Below, one piece after another: positions 15,635-23,942 of a DNA stretch of 54,294 nucleotides (positions within the stretch are counted from its first letter, which is position 1; each line of letters begins with the position of its first letter). This stretch comes from SIG607 sp036307305. GTDB taxonomy: Bacteria; Bacillota; Clostridia; Oscillospirales; Acutalibacteraceae. Below the pieces are notes generated by a model, which saw only the letters and a program-made list of their open reading frames with translations, had not been told where the DNA came from and made no database searches. Location: the NCBI GenBank assembly GCA_036307305.1, contig JAXJXV010000022.1:1-54294 (forward strand), given 5' to 3'. The position numbers and the translations under genes were made by a program.

Positions 15635-16882
15635 CTACTTTAATCCCAATGCCTTTTTGTAATTTTCAATCTGTTTTTCGGTAGGTTTAAAATCCGTATG
15701 AGAACAGCAAGGTATTACGGGATCACTACCATCGACACCGTAAAACGGTGACAAACGGTCATTTTCATAGAGCTTGCAATCCTCTTCCTTAGTGAAATCG
15801 GGAATGTCATACGGCTTGCCGCCTTCAAGCATTGAACGGTGGGCAAGAATTGCAACCGAAGACATATTGATAGCACTATATATATCAAAAGGATGTTCCG
15901 GTTGTTTGCCTTTCTTTATACAGTCAAGAAACACGCGAGCGGTTAAATAATCTCCTCCACCGTGACCGCTGGTTTTGAATATTTCTTCATCAGGATCATT
16001 CCATTTAGGCTCATAAAGATTTACCTCATCCATACCTTCAGGCTTTGACCAACCGTTATAACGGAGCATTACTTTATTGCCCATTCCACGTAAATTTTCT
16101 ATCTGTCCTTCTGTTCCGCATATTCTATATGCATTATGATGTCCACCAAATGCAGCACAACCGGTTATTCGGAAAATGGAACCGTCATCATTTTGAGTTG
16201 TAACAATGGAAACTCTATCACCGCTAAAGCTCGCTGTAGGAGCATCTCCCTCTATAGGTGCAAAAGAAGCGAAAGATGTTACCTTCTTAGGAGTCGCTCC
16301 GGTTGCCCACATAACGGGACCCAAAGAATGCGTTATATAATAACTTCGCGGCAAGAAATTGCGCCAATGCTCAGGAAAATAGTTATATGTTTTTTTGAAT
16401 TTTACATCATTAGGATCGCCCGGATGATTATACTCACCCTCTGCATAAAGAATTTTACCCAAAGTTCCACCATCGCAAACGCGTTTCATTTCGCGGTTGA
16501 ATATCATTTGGGGATAGTTTTCTGCAAGCATATAAATACTATTACTCTTTTCAATCGCTTTTAGCAATTCTATACCCTCTGCCATAGTTCCGTTGCTTAT
16601 ACACTCGCTGAAAACATGGATTCCTTTTTCAAAACATTTTATTGCGAATGGTGTGTGCTCATGGAAATAATTAGCAAGAACTACTGCATCCAAATCATGC
16701 TCAATAAAAGAATCGAAATCGGAATAAACCGCCGTATCTTTTCCTACTTTTTTGGTTGCCTCTTCCAAACGCTCTTCATTAAAATCGCAGATGGCGGCAA
16801 TATCAGCACCGAGAAGCATAAAATCCTTTGCAAGATCCATTCCTCTGCCAACACCAAAAATACCTATTTTGATTTTTTTCAT
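15635..16882 (-). CDS. Gfo/Idh/MocA-family oxidoreductase
   Basis: 415 aa. The N-terminal Rossmann fold starts KIGIFGVGRGMDLAKDF (GxGxxx nucleotide motif); the EKP signature of the family appears as SECISN (about 91-96). The C-terminal domain contains ITHSLGPVMW and a GHGGGDYL metal/substrate motif (about 304-311). Such enzymes oxidise or reduce sugars, inositols or glycosides, or hydrolyse glycosidic bonds by a redox route. AAGGAG precedes the ATG. Downstream of the EamA gene in a two-gene operon divergent from an AraC regulator, which suggests sugar catabolism. Substrate unknown. Confidence 0.9.
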   Translation of the reverse strand: MKKIKIGIFGVGRGMDLAKDFMLLGADIAAICDFNEERLEEATKKVGKDTAVYSDFDSFIEHDLDAVVLANYFHEHTPFAIKCFEKGIHVFSECISNGTMAEGIELLKAIEKSNSIYMLAENYPQMIFNREMKRVCDGGTLGKILYAEGEYNHPGDPNDVKFKKTYNYFPEHWRNFLPRSYYITHSLGPVMWATGATPKKVTSFASFAPIEGDAPTASFSGDRVSIVTTQNDDGSIFRITGCAAFGGHHNAYRICGTEGQIENLRGMGNKVMLRYNGWSKPEGMDEVNLYEPKWNDPDEEIFKTSGHGGGDYLTARVFLDCIKKGKQPEHPFDIYSAINMSSVAILAHRSMLEGGKPYDIPDFTKEEDCKLYENDRLSPFYGVDGSDPVIPCCSHTDFKPTEKQIENYKKALGLK

Positions 16883-16903
16883 AAAAACAACTCCTTATAT
16901 TTT

Positions 16904-17776
16904 TCAGATCGGTATTGCAAACAACAAAAGCAATCCAATAAAAGCAACTATAATTGATAAAATTTCTTTTTTTGATGGTTTGTTCTTTCCAAAAAAACAG
17001 ATAAGGGTAGAAACAATCATCACTCCGCCCGTAACCATCGGGTATTGAACAGATGCATCAACATGAGCTAATGCTATAACAAGAACTAAATTTGCTATTT
17101 TATTAGTAATTCCCGAGGCGGCACCTATAACCGTTCCCGCAAATGAAAACTTTTCACTCTGCGGTTGCTTTTTGGAAATAATCAACAATAAAACTCCGGA
17201 AATAACTACACTGCAAATAGACATTAAATTCGTATATCCTGCCGCACTTGTTTTCGGAAAGTTCGATTCAGCGAAAATTTTCGAAAGCACTCCTGACATA
17301 CCATTAAGGACAAATACTAATACATAGTAAACAGTGCCCTGCTTTTTTTCGCCTTTTTCTACCGTTAATACGAGTGCAAATGTTATAAATAAAAAACAGA
17401 CTGCTTTTGCAACCGTAATTTTTTCGCCGTAAAACAGTATGCCCTGTAAAAACGGGAGTACCATACCGCCAAGCATCGAAAACAATGAATAAAGAGATAG
17501 ATTAATTCTATCAAGGGCTTTAAAAGAGCAAAAGGTGAACGCAAAGCCATTAAAGGAAGCAAGTATAGCCATAACGAGCGTGAACGGTGTGAATTCAAAT
17601 TTCAAGCCGTTTGCTATCATTAAGAACACAAAACCCGCCAAGGAGCCTATCAAAGAAAACTGCAAGCTTATTTTAATGCCGCTTCCTTTTATTCTCCGAT
17701 AAACATCTTTTAGTGCAAAACATCCGCCAAACATTACAACCGACAATATGATAAGCGCATAATACAATAGCTTCAC
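16904..17776 (-). CDS. EamA/DMT-family membrane transporter
   Basis: 290 aa with about ten hydrophobic segments (starting YYALIILSVVMFGGCFAL, then roughly every 28 residues) and a clear internal two-half organisation, as in drug/metabolite transporters. Acts in the cytoplasmic membrane; the substrate is unknown. GAGGTGAAG lies before the ATG. Transcribed with the downstream oxidoreductase (21-nt gap) from the promoter at 17794-17822. Confidence 0.88.
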   Translation of the reverse strand: MKLLYYALIILSVVMFGGCFALKDVYRRIKGSGIKISLQFSLIGSLAGFVFLMIANGLKFEFTPFTLVMAILASFNGFAFTFCSFKALDRINLSLYSLFSMLGGMVLPFLQGILFYGEKITVAKAVCFLFITFALVLTVEKGEKKQGTVYYVLVFVLNGMSGVLSKIFAESNFPKTSAAGYTNLMSICSVVISGVLLLIISKKQPQSEKFSFAGTVIGAASGITNKIANLVLVIALAHVDASVQYPMVTGGVMIVSTLICFFGKNKPSKKEILSIIVAFIGLLLLFAIPI

Positions 17777-17793
17777 CTCGTTTCTTTACATTC

Positions 17794-17822
17794 ATTATAT
17801 TCACTTTTCTTTTTTTGTTCAA
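17794..17822 (-). promoter_or_regulatory. Promoter of the EamA-oxidoreductase operon
   Basis: Minus strand TTGAAC (17822-17817), 17-bp spacer, TATAAT (17799-17794). Confidence 0.7.
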
Positions 17823-17825
17823 TGG

Positions 17826-17883
17826 AATAATTCTATGAAATTATTAAAAAAAGTTTGATTTTGCTATTTGGGTATGATATACT
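17826..17883 (+). promoter_or_regulatory. araC promoter with an upstream palindrome
   Basis: TTGATT (17855-17860), 17-bp spacer, TATACT (17878-17883) drives the AraC gene. Between the two divergent promoters lies a 7-6-7 palindrome AATAATT-CTATGA-AATTATT (17826-17845), a candidate operator. Confidence 0.7.
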
Positions 17884-17913
17884 GAAAAACACATTGAAAG
17901 GAGTATAGGTTTT

Positions 17914-18714
17914 ATGAAGTCAAAAAACATTTGTAAATTTGTTCCTGCGGATATGACCGGTCAACTGATGCCCACACAGTTCATTTTGGAAACCAATCCG
18001 AGTGCCATGCGCCATTCCGAACCGGAACCTACTCACCGAATAGTTTTGATTACGAATCAATCGGGGAAACTCAATCTAAACACCGCTTCTTACCTGTGTT
18101 CCGTTGGAAACGTTATCATTCTTTTTGAAAATGAAACCTATTTTTTTGAGGGCGAAGTCGGATTTCAATATATGTATATTGATTTCAAAGGGCTGCGCTC
18201 CTATGAGTTATTTCGGAGATTCGGCATAAACGAATCCAACAGGATCTTTTCGGGTTTGGATGGACTAATCCCTCTATGGATGGAAAGCCTTTCGCGAGCC
18301 TCAAAAGAAAATATTGACCTTGTTTCCGAAAGTATCCTTCTATACACTTTTTCAAGGCTAAACTATGAACATGAAAAATATGACAGCTGCGTTAATAAAA
18401 TAATAGAAATAACCGAAGAGGATTTTTCAAATCCGCAATTATCAATCAGTTCTATTGCAGAAGAATTAGGCTACAACTCAAAGTATTTATCTCATATTTT
18501 TAAGAAAAAAAGCGGTATTGGATATACTGAATACTTGCAGAATTTCAGAATTAAATATGCCATTTCCCTTTTTGAAAACGGTATTGATTCCATAAAAAAT
18601 GTCGCACTGTTATCAGGTTATACTGACCCGCTTTATTTTTCCACCGTATTTAAAAATAAAATAGGTGTTTCGCCTAAAACCTATATTAAAAATCTTTACG
18701 AAAAACTATCATAG
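17914..18714 (+). CDS. AraC-family transcriptional regulator
   Basis: 266 aa. An N-terminal cupin-like sensing domain (~30-125) and a C-terminal AraC domain (~160-262) with two helix-turn-helices: LSISSIAEELGYNSKYLSHIFKK and the conserved second HTH NVALLSGYTDPLYFSTVFKN, followed by KIGVSPKTY. Divergent from the EamA-oxidoreductase pair, its likely target. GAAAGGAG precedes the ATG. Ends in a terminator at 18716-18750. Confidence 0.93.
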   Translation: MKSKNICKFVPADMTGQLMPTQFILETNPSAMRHSEPEPTHRIVLITNQSGKLNLNTASYLCSVGNVIILFENETYFFEGEVGFQYMYIDFKGLRSYELFRRFGINESNRIFSGLDGLIPLWMESLSRASKENIDLVSESILLYTFSRLNYEHEKYDSCVNKIIEITEEDFSNPQLSISSIAEELGYNSKYLSHIFKKKSGIGYTEYLQNFRIKYAISLFENGIDSIKNVALLSGYTDPLYFSTVFKNKIGVSPKTYIKNLYEKLS

Positions 18715-18715
18715 A

Positions 18716-18750
18716 AAATGCGGAGTGGATTCCCCACCCCGCATTTTTTC
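18716..18750 (+). terminator. Terminator of the AraC gene
   Basis: AATGCGG-AGTGG ... CCAC-CCCGCATT stem followed by TTTTTT. Confidence 0.85.
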
Positions 18751-18835
18751 TATATGTTTATAATGTTATGTGCAAATTGAGTCCCATTAAAAATTGCTAT
18801 AAATCCAATGTTTGTGCGTATTCGACAATTTTTGT

Positions 18836-18951
18836 CCTATTATACCATATTCCTCTATTCTACGTACAATTCCTGTTGCTTTCATATATACATTTCTCCT
18901 TAAATTACAAATTGTGTTGTTAGTATCTGTATTTTAAGGAGATTTATACTG
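18836..18951 (-). repeat. Degenerate spoVT leader copy A
   Basis: Reads on the minus strand as an AGTATAAAT box, a hairpin TCTCCTTAAAATACA/TGTAATTTAAGGAGA (14 of 15 paired), AAGGAG, then ATG at 18885 encoding MKATGIVRRIEEYGII before losing similarity. The stem differs from that of the spoVT leader yet still pairs. Encodes only about 32 codons, so not a working AbrB protein. Confidence 0.85.
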
Positions 18952-18957
18952 CTTGAA

Positions 18958-18986
18958 TTTACTTTTGAAATGAAATGTGTTATAAT
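18958..18986 (+). promoter_or_regulatory. Promoter of the 19007 gene
   Basis: TTTACT (18958-18963), 17-bp spacer, TATAAT (18981-18986), just outside the end of spoVT leader copy A. Confidence 0.6.
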
Positions 18987-19006
18987 AAATTAAAGGCGGT
19001 GATTTG

Positions 19007-19690
19007 ATGATTATAAAAATTTCTCAAACGGCATCAAACATTAAGCAATCTTACGATATTGAAAGTGAAAACTTTTATTACAGCGGTGATGCAGGAAGTA
19101 TCAGTCGCTTACAATCCATAACACTTTCCAATAAAGAAAACACAATAAAAGGTGTTTATAATATTTCCAAATGGGTTAATTATATCCCTTTGCGATACTT
19201 GTTTGGAGAGGCGAATCTAACAAGAGTTTTTCACCTTTACAAAAACGATAACATTTATGGAAGTATTGTGTTTTCAAAACACGGTTTTCTAAAAAGTTTT
19301 TATGCAATAGCGTTAGACAGCGGAGAAATATTCCATTGCTATTCTCTATCTCGTGGCTCATTTAATTACGTTACAATTTACCAAGGTGACACTCAAATTG
19401 CTTTGGTAGAAACCTATCTTTCGGTAAATGATTATAAATACACCCACAAGCTTTACTTGTTAGATGACTATAAACAGTTTGCTGATACACTTTCATTTTT
19501 TGTAGTATACTATGCAAGTTATAATTTTGCTCAAAGAATGCATATGAGCAGCGGTTCTGTGAGTGAAAAGGCTTGGAGTTTTTCAAAATACGCCGATAAG
19601 TACAACCCCAAATGGCGAGAAACACATTTTCCTAATGAAAACTTTTTCGGCAAAACAAGTCTTATAGATAAATCATACGGAGACATTTAA
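19007..19690 (+). CDS. Uncharacterised protein, possibly tubby/LURP-one-like
   Basis: 227 aa from the ATG at 19007, with GGCGGTGA upstream; the preceding TTG is too close to it. The sequence is dominated by short alternating beta strands with a hydrophobic helix near the end (about 158-172), a pattern seen in tubby/LURP-one-like barrels. That resemblance is only structural guesswork. No signal peptide. Single-gene transcript with its own promoter and a hairpin (AGCGGAGTGG/CCACTCCGCT, 19690-19713) after the stop. Sits in the cassette region between spoVT leader copies A and B. Confidence 0.75.
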   Translation: MIIKISQTASNIKQSYDIESENFYYSGDAGSISRLQSITLSNKENTIKGVYNISKWVNYIPLRYLFGEANLTRVFHLYKNDNIYGSIVFSKHGFLKSFYAIALDSGEIFHCYSLSRGSFNYVTIYQGDTQIALVETYLSVNDYKYTHKLYLLDDYKQFADTLSFFVVYYASYNFAQRMHMSSGSVSEKAWSFSKYADKYNPKWRETHFPNENFFGKTSLIDKSYGDI

Positions 19691-19724
19691 AGCGGAGTGG
19701 AAATCCACTCCGCTGTTGCTCTTT

Positions 19725-19759
19725 AAATAAAAAAATAGGACCAGTGCAGGCACCGATCC
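19725..19759 (-). terminator. Terminator of the Abi_2 gene
   Basis: On the minus strand GGATCGGTGC/GCACTGGTCC (10 bp including two G-T pairs, 19759-19738) followed by TATTTTTTTATTT. It lies 95 nt beyond the abi stop, so the transcript has a structured 3' tail. Confidence 0.75.
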
Positions 19760-19815
19760 ACTAAAAACAATGGTATTTGTTTTTTTTCTACAGTACTATT
19801 ATATGTACTTTTTTT

Positions 19816-19871
19816 CATTTTGTCAAGAAAAATCTTTACATTTTGTGAAGAGAATTATACATTTTGTGAGG
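19816..19871 (-). repeat. Three short direct repeats at the 3' end of the Abi_2 gene
   Basis: CATTTTGTCAAG (19816-19827), CATTTTGTGAAG (19839-19850) and CATTTTGTGAGG (19860-19871), spaced 23 and 21 bp. The last one lies in the final codons of the Abi_2 gene and the others in its 3' untranslated region. Confidence 0.65.
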
Positions 19872-20820
19872 ATTCATAAAAAATATCTATTACCTTTTTC
19901 ATAAAATCATATGCAGATAAAAGAATAGAATTGTTTTTATAATACTCTTTATGCTTAATAATTCGGTTATCAAAAAAGTCTTTTAACTCTTCAAAAGCAT
20001 GCTGCTGTGCCTTTAAAGGCGCAACCAGTGAATACAAATAAAGCAACACGCAAAAATCATTAATAACCGGTTTGGACATTTGTTTGTTTATTGTTGTATT
20101 TTTTATTCCGTTTTTACCTAAAAAAGTACAAACCGTATATTCAGGTTCGAAAGACAAATCCGGTGTTTTTACTAAATCTATTAATAAACAGTTGTTATGT
20201 GCGGCAGCATTTCTTAATAATCTAACAGGAGTTATCAAGTAAAAAAATTCGCCCTTAAAATTTTCTTTGTTCTTTTTCAAACAAAACAATTCTTTATTTC
20301 TTGAATAGAAAAGCTTATATAAATCTTGAAAATCTTTAAAACTTATTATTTCTACAAAATTCCAAATAGCAAAATCGTTTTTATATTTTTCTACAAGATC
20401 TTTACAAGCTCTTCCATATGATTTATTCTTTATTTCGTTCTCAAAATGTTGTGGATCTAAATTCTTAAACGCTTCAATAATATCGTATCCGTCTTCGTTC
20501 GACTTATTAAAATCCTGTAAAAGTTTAACTTTTAGATAATGTTCCACATCTATCGCAATGCTTAATATTTTCTTCCTTAATAATGAATCTACCGTTGCCA
20601 AATCACGCAGATATGCAAATTCTAAATTTAAATATTGCCCTTTATTATCACCTGAATTATATTTATCATATAATTTTCCATATGCTTTTAGTTTGAAATA
20701 ATATGTATTATTGCGCAAATAATTAATTGCAAAACTCTCATCTTCAATATTAAATTTTATTCCTTTGTTTTTCATATGTTCTACTTGACCTATAACATCA
20801 AGTTTTTGTTTACGTTCCAC
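19855..20820 (-). CDS. Abi_2 (AbiD/AbiF-like) abortive infection protein, HEPN RNase fold
   Basis: 321 aa. N-terminal family pattern: 'DVIGQVEHMKNKGIKF', then 'AINYLRNNTYYFKLKAY', followed by DLATVDSLLRKKILSIAIDVEHYLK. About residue 200 LLRNAAAHNN gives the R-x4-H motif of HEPN ribonucleases. AbiD/AbiF proteins stop phage growth by killing or arresting the infected cell. The start is GTG at 20820 with GAGGTGA upstream. Own promoter at 20845-20873. A solitary gene between spoVT leader copies A and B, AT-richer than the housekeeping operon, suggesting horizontal acquisition. Confidence 0.9.
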   Translation of the reverse strand: MERKQKLDVIGQVEHMKNKGIKFNIEDESFAINYLRNNTYYFKLKAYGKLYDKYNSGDNKGQYLNLEFAYLRDLATVDSLLRKKILSIAIDVEHYLKVKLLQDFNKSNEDGYDIIEAFKNLDPQHFENEIKNKSYGRACKDLVEKYKNDFAIWNFVEIISFKDFQDLYKLFYSRNKELFCLKKNKENFKGEFFYLITPVRLLRNAAAHNNCLLIDLVKTPDLSFEPEYTVCTFLGKNGIKNTTINKQMSKPVINDFCVLLYLYSLVAPLKAQQHAFEELKDFFDNRIIKHKEYYKNNSILLSAYDFMKKVIDIFYESSQNV

Positions 20821-20844
20821 TTTTATTAAGTCACCTCTTGGTAT

Positions 20845-20873
20845 ATTATACCATAGTTCGACTCATTTTTCAA
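20845..20873 (-). promoter_or_regulatory. Promoter of the Abi_2 gene
   Basis: Minus strand TTGAAA (20873-20868), 17-bp spacer, TATAAT (20850-20845), only 25 bp from the GTG start. Confidence 0.75.
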
Positions 20874-20934
20874 CAAAAGTTATTTTTTAAAATTCACCCA
20901 AAAACCTTAGTGTTTATACGTTTTTTCTAGCTTT

Positions 20935-21052
20935 GGTGTTATTATAACACCAGCATCTATTCTACGTACAATTCCTGTTGCTTTCATATATAAATTCTCC
21001 TTTAATTTCAAATCGTGATGTTAGTATTTGTTATTAAAAGAAATTTATACTT
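20935..21052 (-). repeat. Degenerate spoVT leader copy B
   Basis: Minus strand: AGTATAAAT box, decayed hairpin arm (AAAAGAAA where others have AAGGAGA), ATG at 20987 encoding MKATGIVRRIDAGVIITPKL, then a stop after 26 codons. The match to SpoVT runs through the IPK motif with a codon deleted. A 17-bp palindrome GGTGTTATTATAACACC (20935-20951) lies within it. Confidence 0.85.
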
Positions 21053-21083
21053 GGTATTTTGCATTTTGAGATGTCGTATATAT

Positions 21084-21112
21084 TTGACAAAACATTAAGG
21101 TTTTGGTAGAAT
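21084..21112 (+). promoter_or_regulatory. Promoter of the 21148 gene
   Basis: TTGACA (21084-21089), 17-bp spacer, TAGAAT (21107-21112). Confidence 0.8.
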
Positions 21113-21147
21113 AAAAATGCAATATTTCAAAAGAGTGAGATGATTTT

Positions 21148-22014
21148 GTGAATAAAATTTCTATTTTTTCAATTATATCGGTATTAATAAGTATACTCGC
21201 ATTTATTTCTTATGTAATGTTATTGGCTGGTACAGATATATTTGCCTTGTGGATAATATTAAGCATTGTTGCCATATTATTCCCAATTTTATCAAAGTAC
21301 TTTCGCAAGAGAAAAGCAAAGAAAGGAAACGGTCTTGAGATTGCAGCCTTAGTTATTGGTGCTTTTGATTTTTACTTTGTTTTTTTTGCGGCCACGAAAA
21401 TTAATTTATTTTTTGTGTTTATATTAATTGCTAGTATTTGCTTTTTATATGCGAAATCATTTAATAACATTCAGGTGGTGGAAAAAAGCACCAATGAAAA
21501 AATAGAAAAATTAGAGGAAGTAGCACAGGATGAAGAAAAAAACGATCCTGATTCTTCCGCTATATTTGTCACTCCTGTGGCAACAAAAAAGTGTAATATA
21601 GACGATGATACAACCGAAAAAATACTGCAAGTCCGAAGAAACGGTTCAAAAAGGATTAACATAAAAATTAAATTGGCATTAACTTTATTGATTACATTGT
21701 CCACCGCTTTTTTTATAACAATATTTACAACTAATTATATTGCCGCACCGAAAAAAGCTGAAAATGCTGCAGCCATTTATTTGGCACAACGGCAAAATAT
21801 ACTATCTGATAAGTATTATCATTTCATGTCTTTTGAACAAACGTATTATGATGTAGAATTATCGGATTTTAAATATGTAGTTGAATTGAGCGGCTCCGCA
21901 AAAATGGGTCCTGCTAACAAAACAACTACTTTCTCTGCTGAAGTAGAAATAAACCCATTTACAGGTAGCACATATGTTAGCCACGCATCTTTTAACGGCA
22001 ACACATTAAAATAG
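21148..22014 (+). CDS. Membrane protein of unknown function
   Basis: 288 aa starting at GTG with GAGATGA upstream. Four hydrophobic segments in the first 105 residues (DUF4190-like arrangement), a charged cytoplasmic linker (about 110-172, Glu/Lys/Asp-rich), a fifth membrane segment (about 176-198) and a C-terminal ~90-residue domain, probably outside, containing YDVELSDFKYVVELSG and VEINPFTGSTYV. I do not recognise the family. Own promoter; palindromic terminator at 22025-22053. Confidence 0.75.
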   Translation: MNKISIFSIISVLISILAFISYVMLLAGTDIFALWIILSIVAILFPILSKYFRKRKAKKGNGLEIAALVIGAFDFYFVFFAATKINLFFVFILIASICFLYAKSFNNIQVVEKSTNEKIEKLEEVAQDEEKNDPDSSAIFVTPVATKKCNIDDDTTEKILQVRRNGSKRINIKIKLALTLLITLSTAFFITIFTTNYIAAPKKAENAAAIYLAQRQNILSDKYYHFMSFEQTYYDVELSDFKYVVELSGSAKMGPANKTTTFSAEVEINPFTGSTYVSHASFNGNTLK

Positions 22015-22024
22015 TTAAGTGTAA

Positions 22025-22053
22025 AAGCGAGGTGAAATTCACCTCGCTTTTGC
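22025..22053 (+). terminator. Terminator AAAAGCGAGGTGAA palindrome, copy 1
   Basis: Perfect 14-bp inverted repeat AAAAGCGAGGTGAA with a 1-nt centre, ending in TTTT. Nearly the same palindrome recurs at 23687-23714 and 26833-26872, with the same GCTATGTAT/GATATGTAT flank. Confidence 0.85.
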
Positions 22054-22162
22054 TATGTATAGGTCAAAATATGCTGTTTTTTCTCAAAATTTTTCTTTTG
22101 AAATTGCAATAGCAAGTTGCAATTTCCGCCTATAAAATATTTCATGTTCTTATCCATATCGC

Positions 22163-23434
22163 TCATTTGATTTTGATAGTATTAAAAGAGCGAGGTTTTA
22201 AGCGGTAGTTCTTGCTTTCTATGGTAACGATCTTTTCAAATTCAAAGGGATTAAGAATAACCGCAACTATCGAACCGTCGGTATTCTTAAAAACTGTGGA
22301 ATTAGAACTCATTTCACCAACGGTAGAAAGCATTACGGCACCTCTTTTAATAAGATTTGCAAAATGCTTCAGTAAATAGAACTCAGGATTGAAGGTATAG
22401 TTACCGTCCTTTACACTTATCAATGAATTTTGCTTCCATCCCCAACTGCTCATCGAATCGCTTTCCAAAGCCATATTCCAATAAACGTTGGCACGTACAC
22501 CGTTTAAGAAGTAGTGATGTATAAGACTATAGGTAAACATTGCATAATCCCAGGTGTTTTTACCGTCTCCGCACTGACATTCGCTTTGAATGATATCAAG
22601 CTCAGGAAAGTCCTCATTAGCCTGCATCACGGAATATTTACCGTTCCATTGGAATGCTGCGCCCTTTACATTTTGTCTGAGCTTGGGGTTTTGCATTAAA
22701 TAGTTAAGAAAAACATTGTGAGTTCCCTCTTCGCCGTAGCCGTCAGGTCCATTACAGGTACCGTAATAAATATCGGTCATATCCTTGATCTCATCCACCA
22801 GATAACACATAAAGTTCTCAAGTTCTTTAGCCGAATATACGCAGGAGGGAAATTTTTGATTGGAAAAAAACTCGTTTTGAGGACATACAGCAGATATAAC
22901 AATATTTTCTTTTTCATATTCCTCTATAAATTTTCTGAAATAAAGTGCATACGCCTTTAAATTTTCGGGTGTTGTCACAAGGCGCCCAAAATTATATACC
23001 TTGGGATATTTCATCCATGTTGGAGGACTCCAAGGCGACGCAAAGAACCTTATATCAGAGGAGCGCTTTTGTGCCTCTTTTATAGCAGGAATAATATATT
23101 TTCTATCTCTGTCTATTGAGAAGTTCTCCATACCGTAATCACCGTCGGTCTCGTTATAACTGTACCAGCTTTCAGCAAAATCATTTGCTCCTATAGACAG
23201 ACGGCAGTAATCAAAACCACATTCTTCTTTAGAAAAAAGCTCATCAAAAATTTCTTGCTGAGCTTCTTTGTTTAGCGAAAAAATTGCTTTGGCACATATT
23301 TCGCTTATGCAACAGCCCCACCCAAACAGTGCTTTTCCCTGTTCCCGACCGATAGTGAGTTCCGAACCCTTTTCCTCGGTTAAGTGATTGTTCTCGCTCC
23401 ACTTTTCGTTTTCAGTTGAAGAAATCCACAACAT
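22163..23434 (-). CDS. Glycoside hydrolase family 30-like enzyme
   Basis: 423 aa from the ATG at 23434, which has GAGGTG upstream; a longer frame is open to 23500 but lacks a site. Features: N-terminal FGWGCCISE (family 'GFGG..TD' position), SPWSPPTWMK, the acid/base glutamate in CPQNE and the likely nucleophile in IIQSECQCG, then a C-terminal beta-sandwich (VAVILNPFEFEKIVTI). Family members act on beta-1,6-glucan, glucosylceramide or xylan. No signal peptide, so a cytoplasmic enzyme on imported oligosaccharides. It is divergent from a truncated AraC head (23551). Confidence 0.85.
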   Translation of the reverse strand: MLWISSTENEKWSENNHLTEEKGSELTIGREQGKALFGWGCCISEICAKAIFSLNKEAQQEIFDELFSKEECGFDYCRLSIGANDFAESWYSYNETDGDYGMENFSIDRDRKYIIPAIKEAQKRSSDIRFFASPWSPPTWMKYPKVYNFGRLVTTPENLKAYALYFRKFIEEYEKENIVISAVCPQNEFFSNQKFPSCVYSAKELENFMCYLVDEIKDMTDIYYGTCNGPDGYGEEGTHNVFLNYLMQNPKLRQNVKGAAFQWNGKYSVMQANEDFPELDIIQSECQCGDGKNTWDYAMFTYSLIHHYFLNGVRANVYWNMALESDSMSSWGWKQNSLISVKDGNYTFNPEFYLLKHFANLIKRGAVMLSTVGEMSSNSTVFKNTDGSIVAVILNPFEFEKIVTIESKNYRLKPRSFNTIKIK

Positions 23435-23484
23435 ATAAAACACCTCGTATAAAAATATTTCGAATTTATTATATAGCAAATTAT

Positions 23485-23513
23485 TTGACTTTTCTCGCAA
23501 TATATCGTATAAT
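23485..23513 (+). promoter_or_regulatory. Near-consensus promoter of the truncated AraC head
   Basis: TTGACT (23485-23490), 17-bp spacer, TATAAT (23508-23513). It now transcribes only a 19-codon gene stump and an IS remnant. Confidence 0.8.
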
Positions 23514-23550
23514 ATATAGACAATATTTGACTTTTTATAGGGGTTAAAAT

Positions 23551-23610
23551 ATGTTTTATCAGTTTAATCACTCGGGGTCTCCTGATTATGAAGTGAACCC
23601 CAAAGTTTAG
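23551..23610 (+). pseudogene. 5' stump of an AraC-family regulator cut by an IS remnant
   Basis: ATG with AGGGG upstream encodes MFYQFNHSGSPDYE, a typical start of AraC-type regulators with an N-terminal cupin; the next five residues come from the IS end, then a stop. The position divergent from the GH30 gene fits a former local regulator. The family assignment of so short a stump is an inference. Confidence 0.6.
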
Positions 23611-23680
23611 ACAAAATTAAATATCAAATTGTACGTGAATGAGTTCGGTATTGTACTGGACTTTACACAAAATTGGGGAT
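23594..23680 (-). mobile_element. Internally deleted IS3-family remnant
   Basis: The ends are related imperfect inverted repeats, TGAACCCCAAAGTTTAGACA (23594-23613) and CTTTACACAAAATTGGGGA (23661-23679). Between them, on the minus strand at 23662-23624, is SPVQYRTHSRTI-stop, the typical C-terminus of IS3/IS150-group transposase OrfB. All else is deleted. Confidence 0.75.
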
Positions 23681-23686
23681 TGTATC

Positions 23687-23714
23687 AAAGCGAGGTGAAT
23701 TTCACCTCGCTTTT
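23687..23714 (+). terminator. Terminator AAAGCGAGGTGAA palindrome, copy 2
   Basis: AAAGCGAGGTGAA/TTCACCTCGCTTT with T run. No intact plus-strand gene precedes it. It adjoins spoVT leader copy C and appears to be part of the composite repeat. Confidence 0.8.
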
Positions 23715-23729
23715 GCTATGTATATTCTT

Positions 23730-23924
23730 GGTGTTTTAATAACACAAGCCTCTATTCTTCTCACAATACCTGTTGCTTTCATATATAAATTCTCCTTTAA
23801 TTTCAAATTGTGTTGTATATTACGAGCGAACGCGAGTAACAAGGTTCACTCAGGTGTCCAAAATTTCCAATTTTGGAAACACCGTGTGGTTCTTATTATC
23901 TGTAATTTGAGGAGATTTATACTG
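23730..23924 (-). repeat. Degenerate spoVT leader copy C with an insertion in its loop
   Basis: Minus strand: CAGTATAAATCTCC, hairpin arms TCTCCTCAAATTACA and TGAAATTAAAGGAGA (partly paired), ATG at 23782 encoding MKATGIVRRIEACVIKTP and a stop after 26 codons, inside the adjoining terminator. Between the arms is an extra ~75 bp (about 23819-23893) not present in the other copies, containing its own inverted repeat CCAAAATT/AATTTTGG. Confidence 0.85.
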
Positions 23925-23942
23925 AGCATCTAAATTGTATTT

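Noticed and set aside
18836..18885. Small AbrB-like protein genes in the four spoVT leader copies (12-32 codons)
   Set aside because: They start well but lose the AbrB fold after about 12-19 codons and end at unrelated stops or inside a terminator, so they are degenerate leader copies, not genes.
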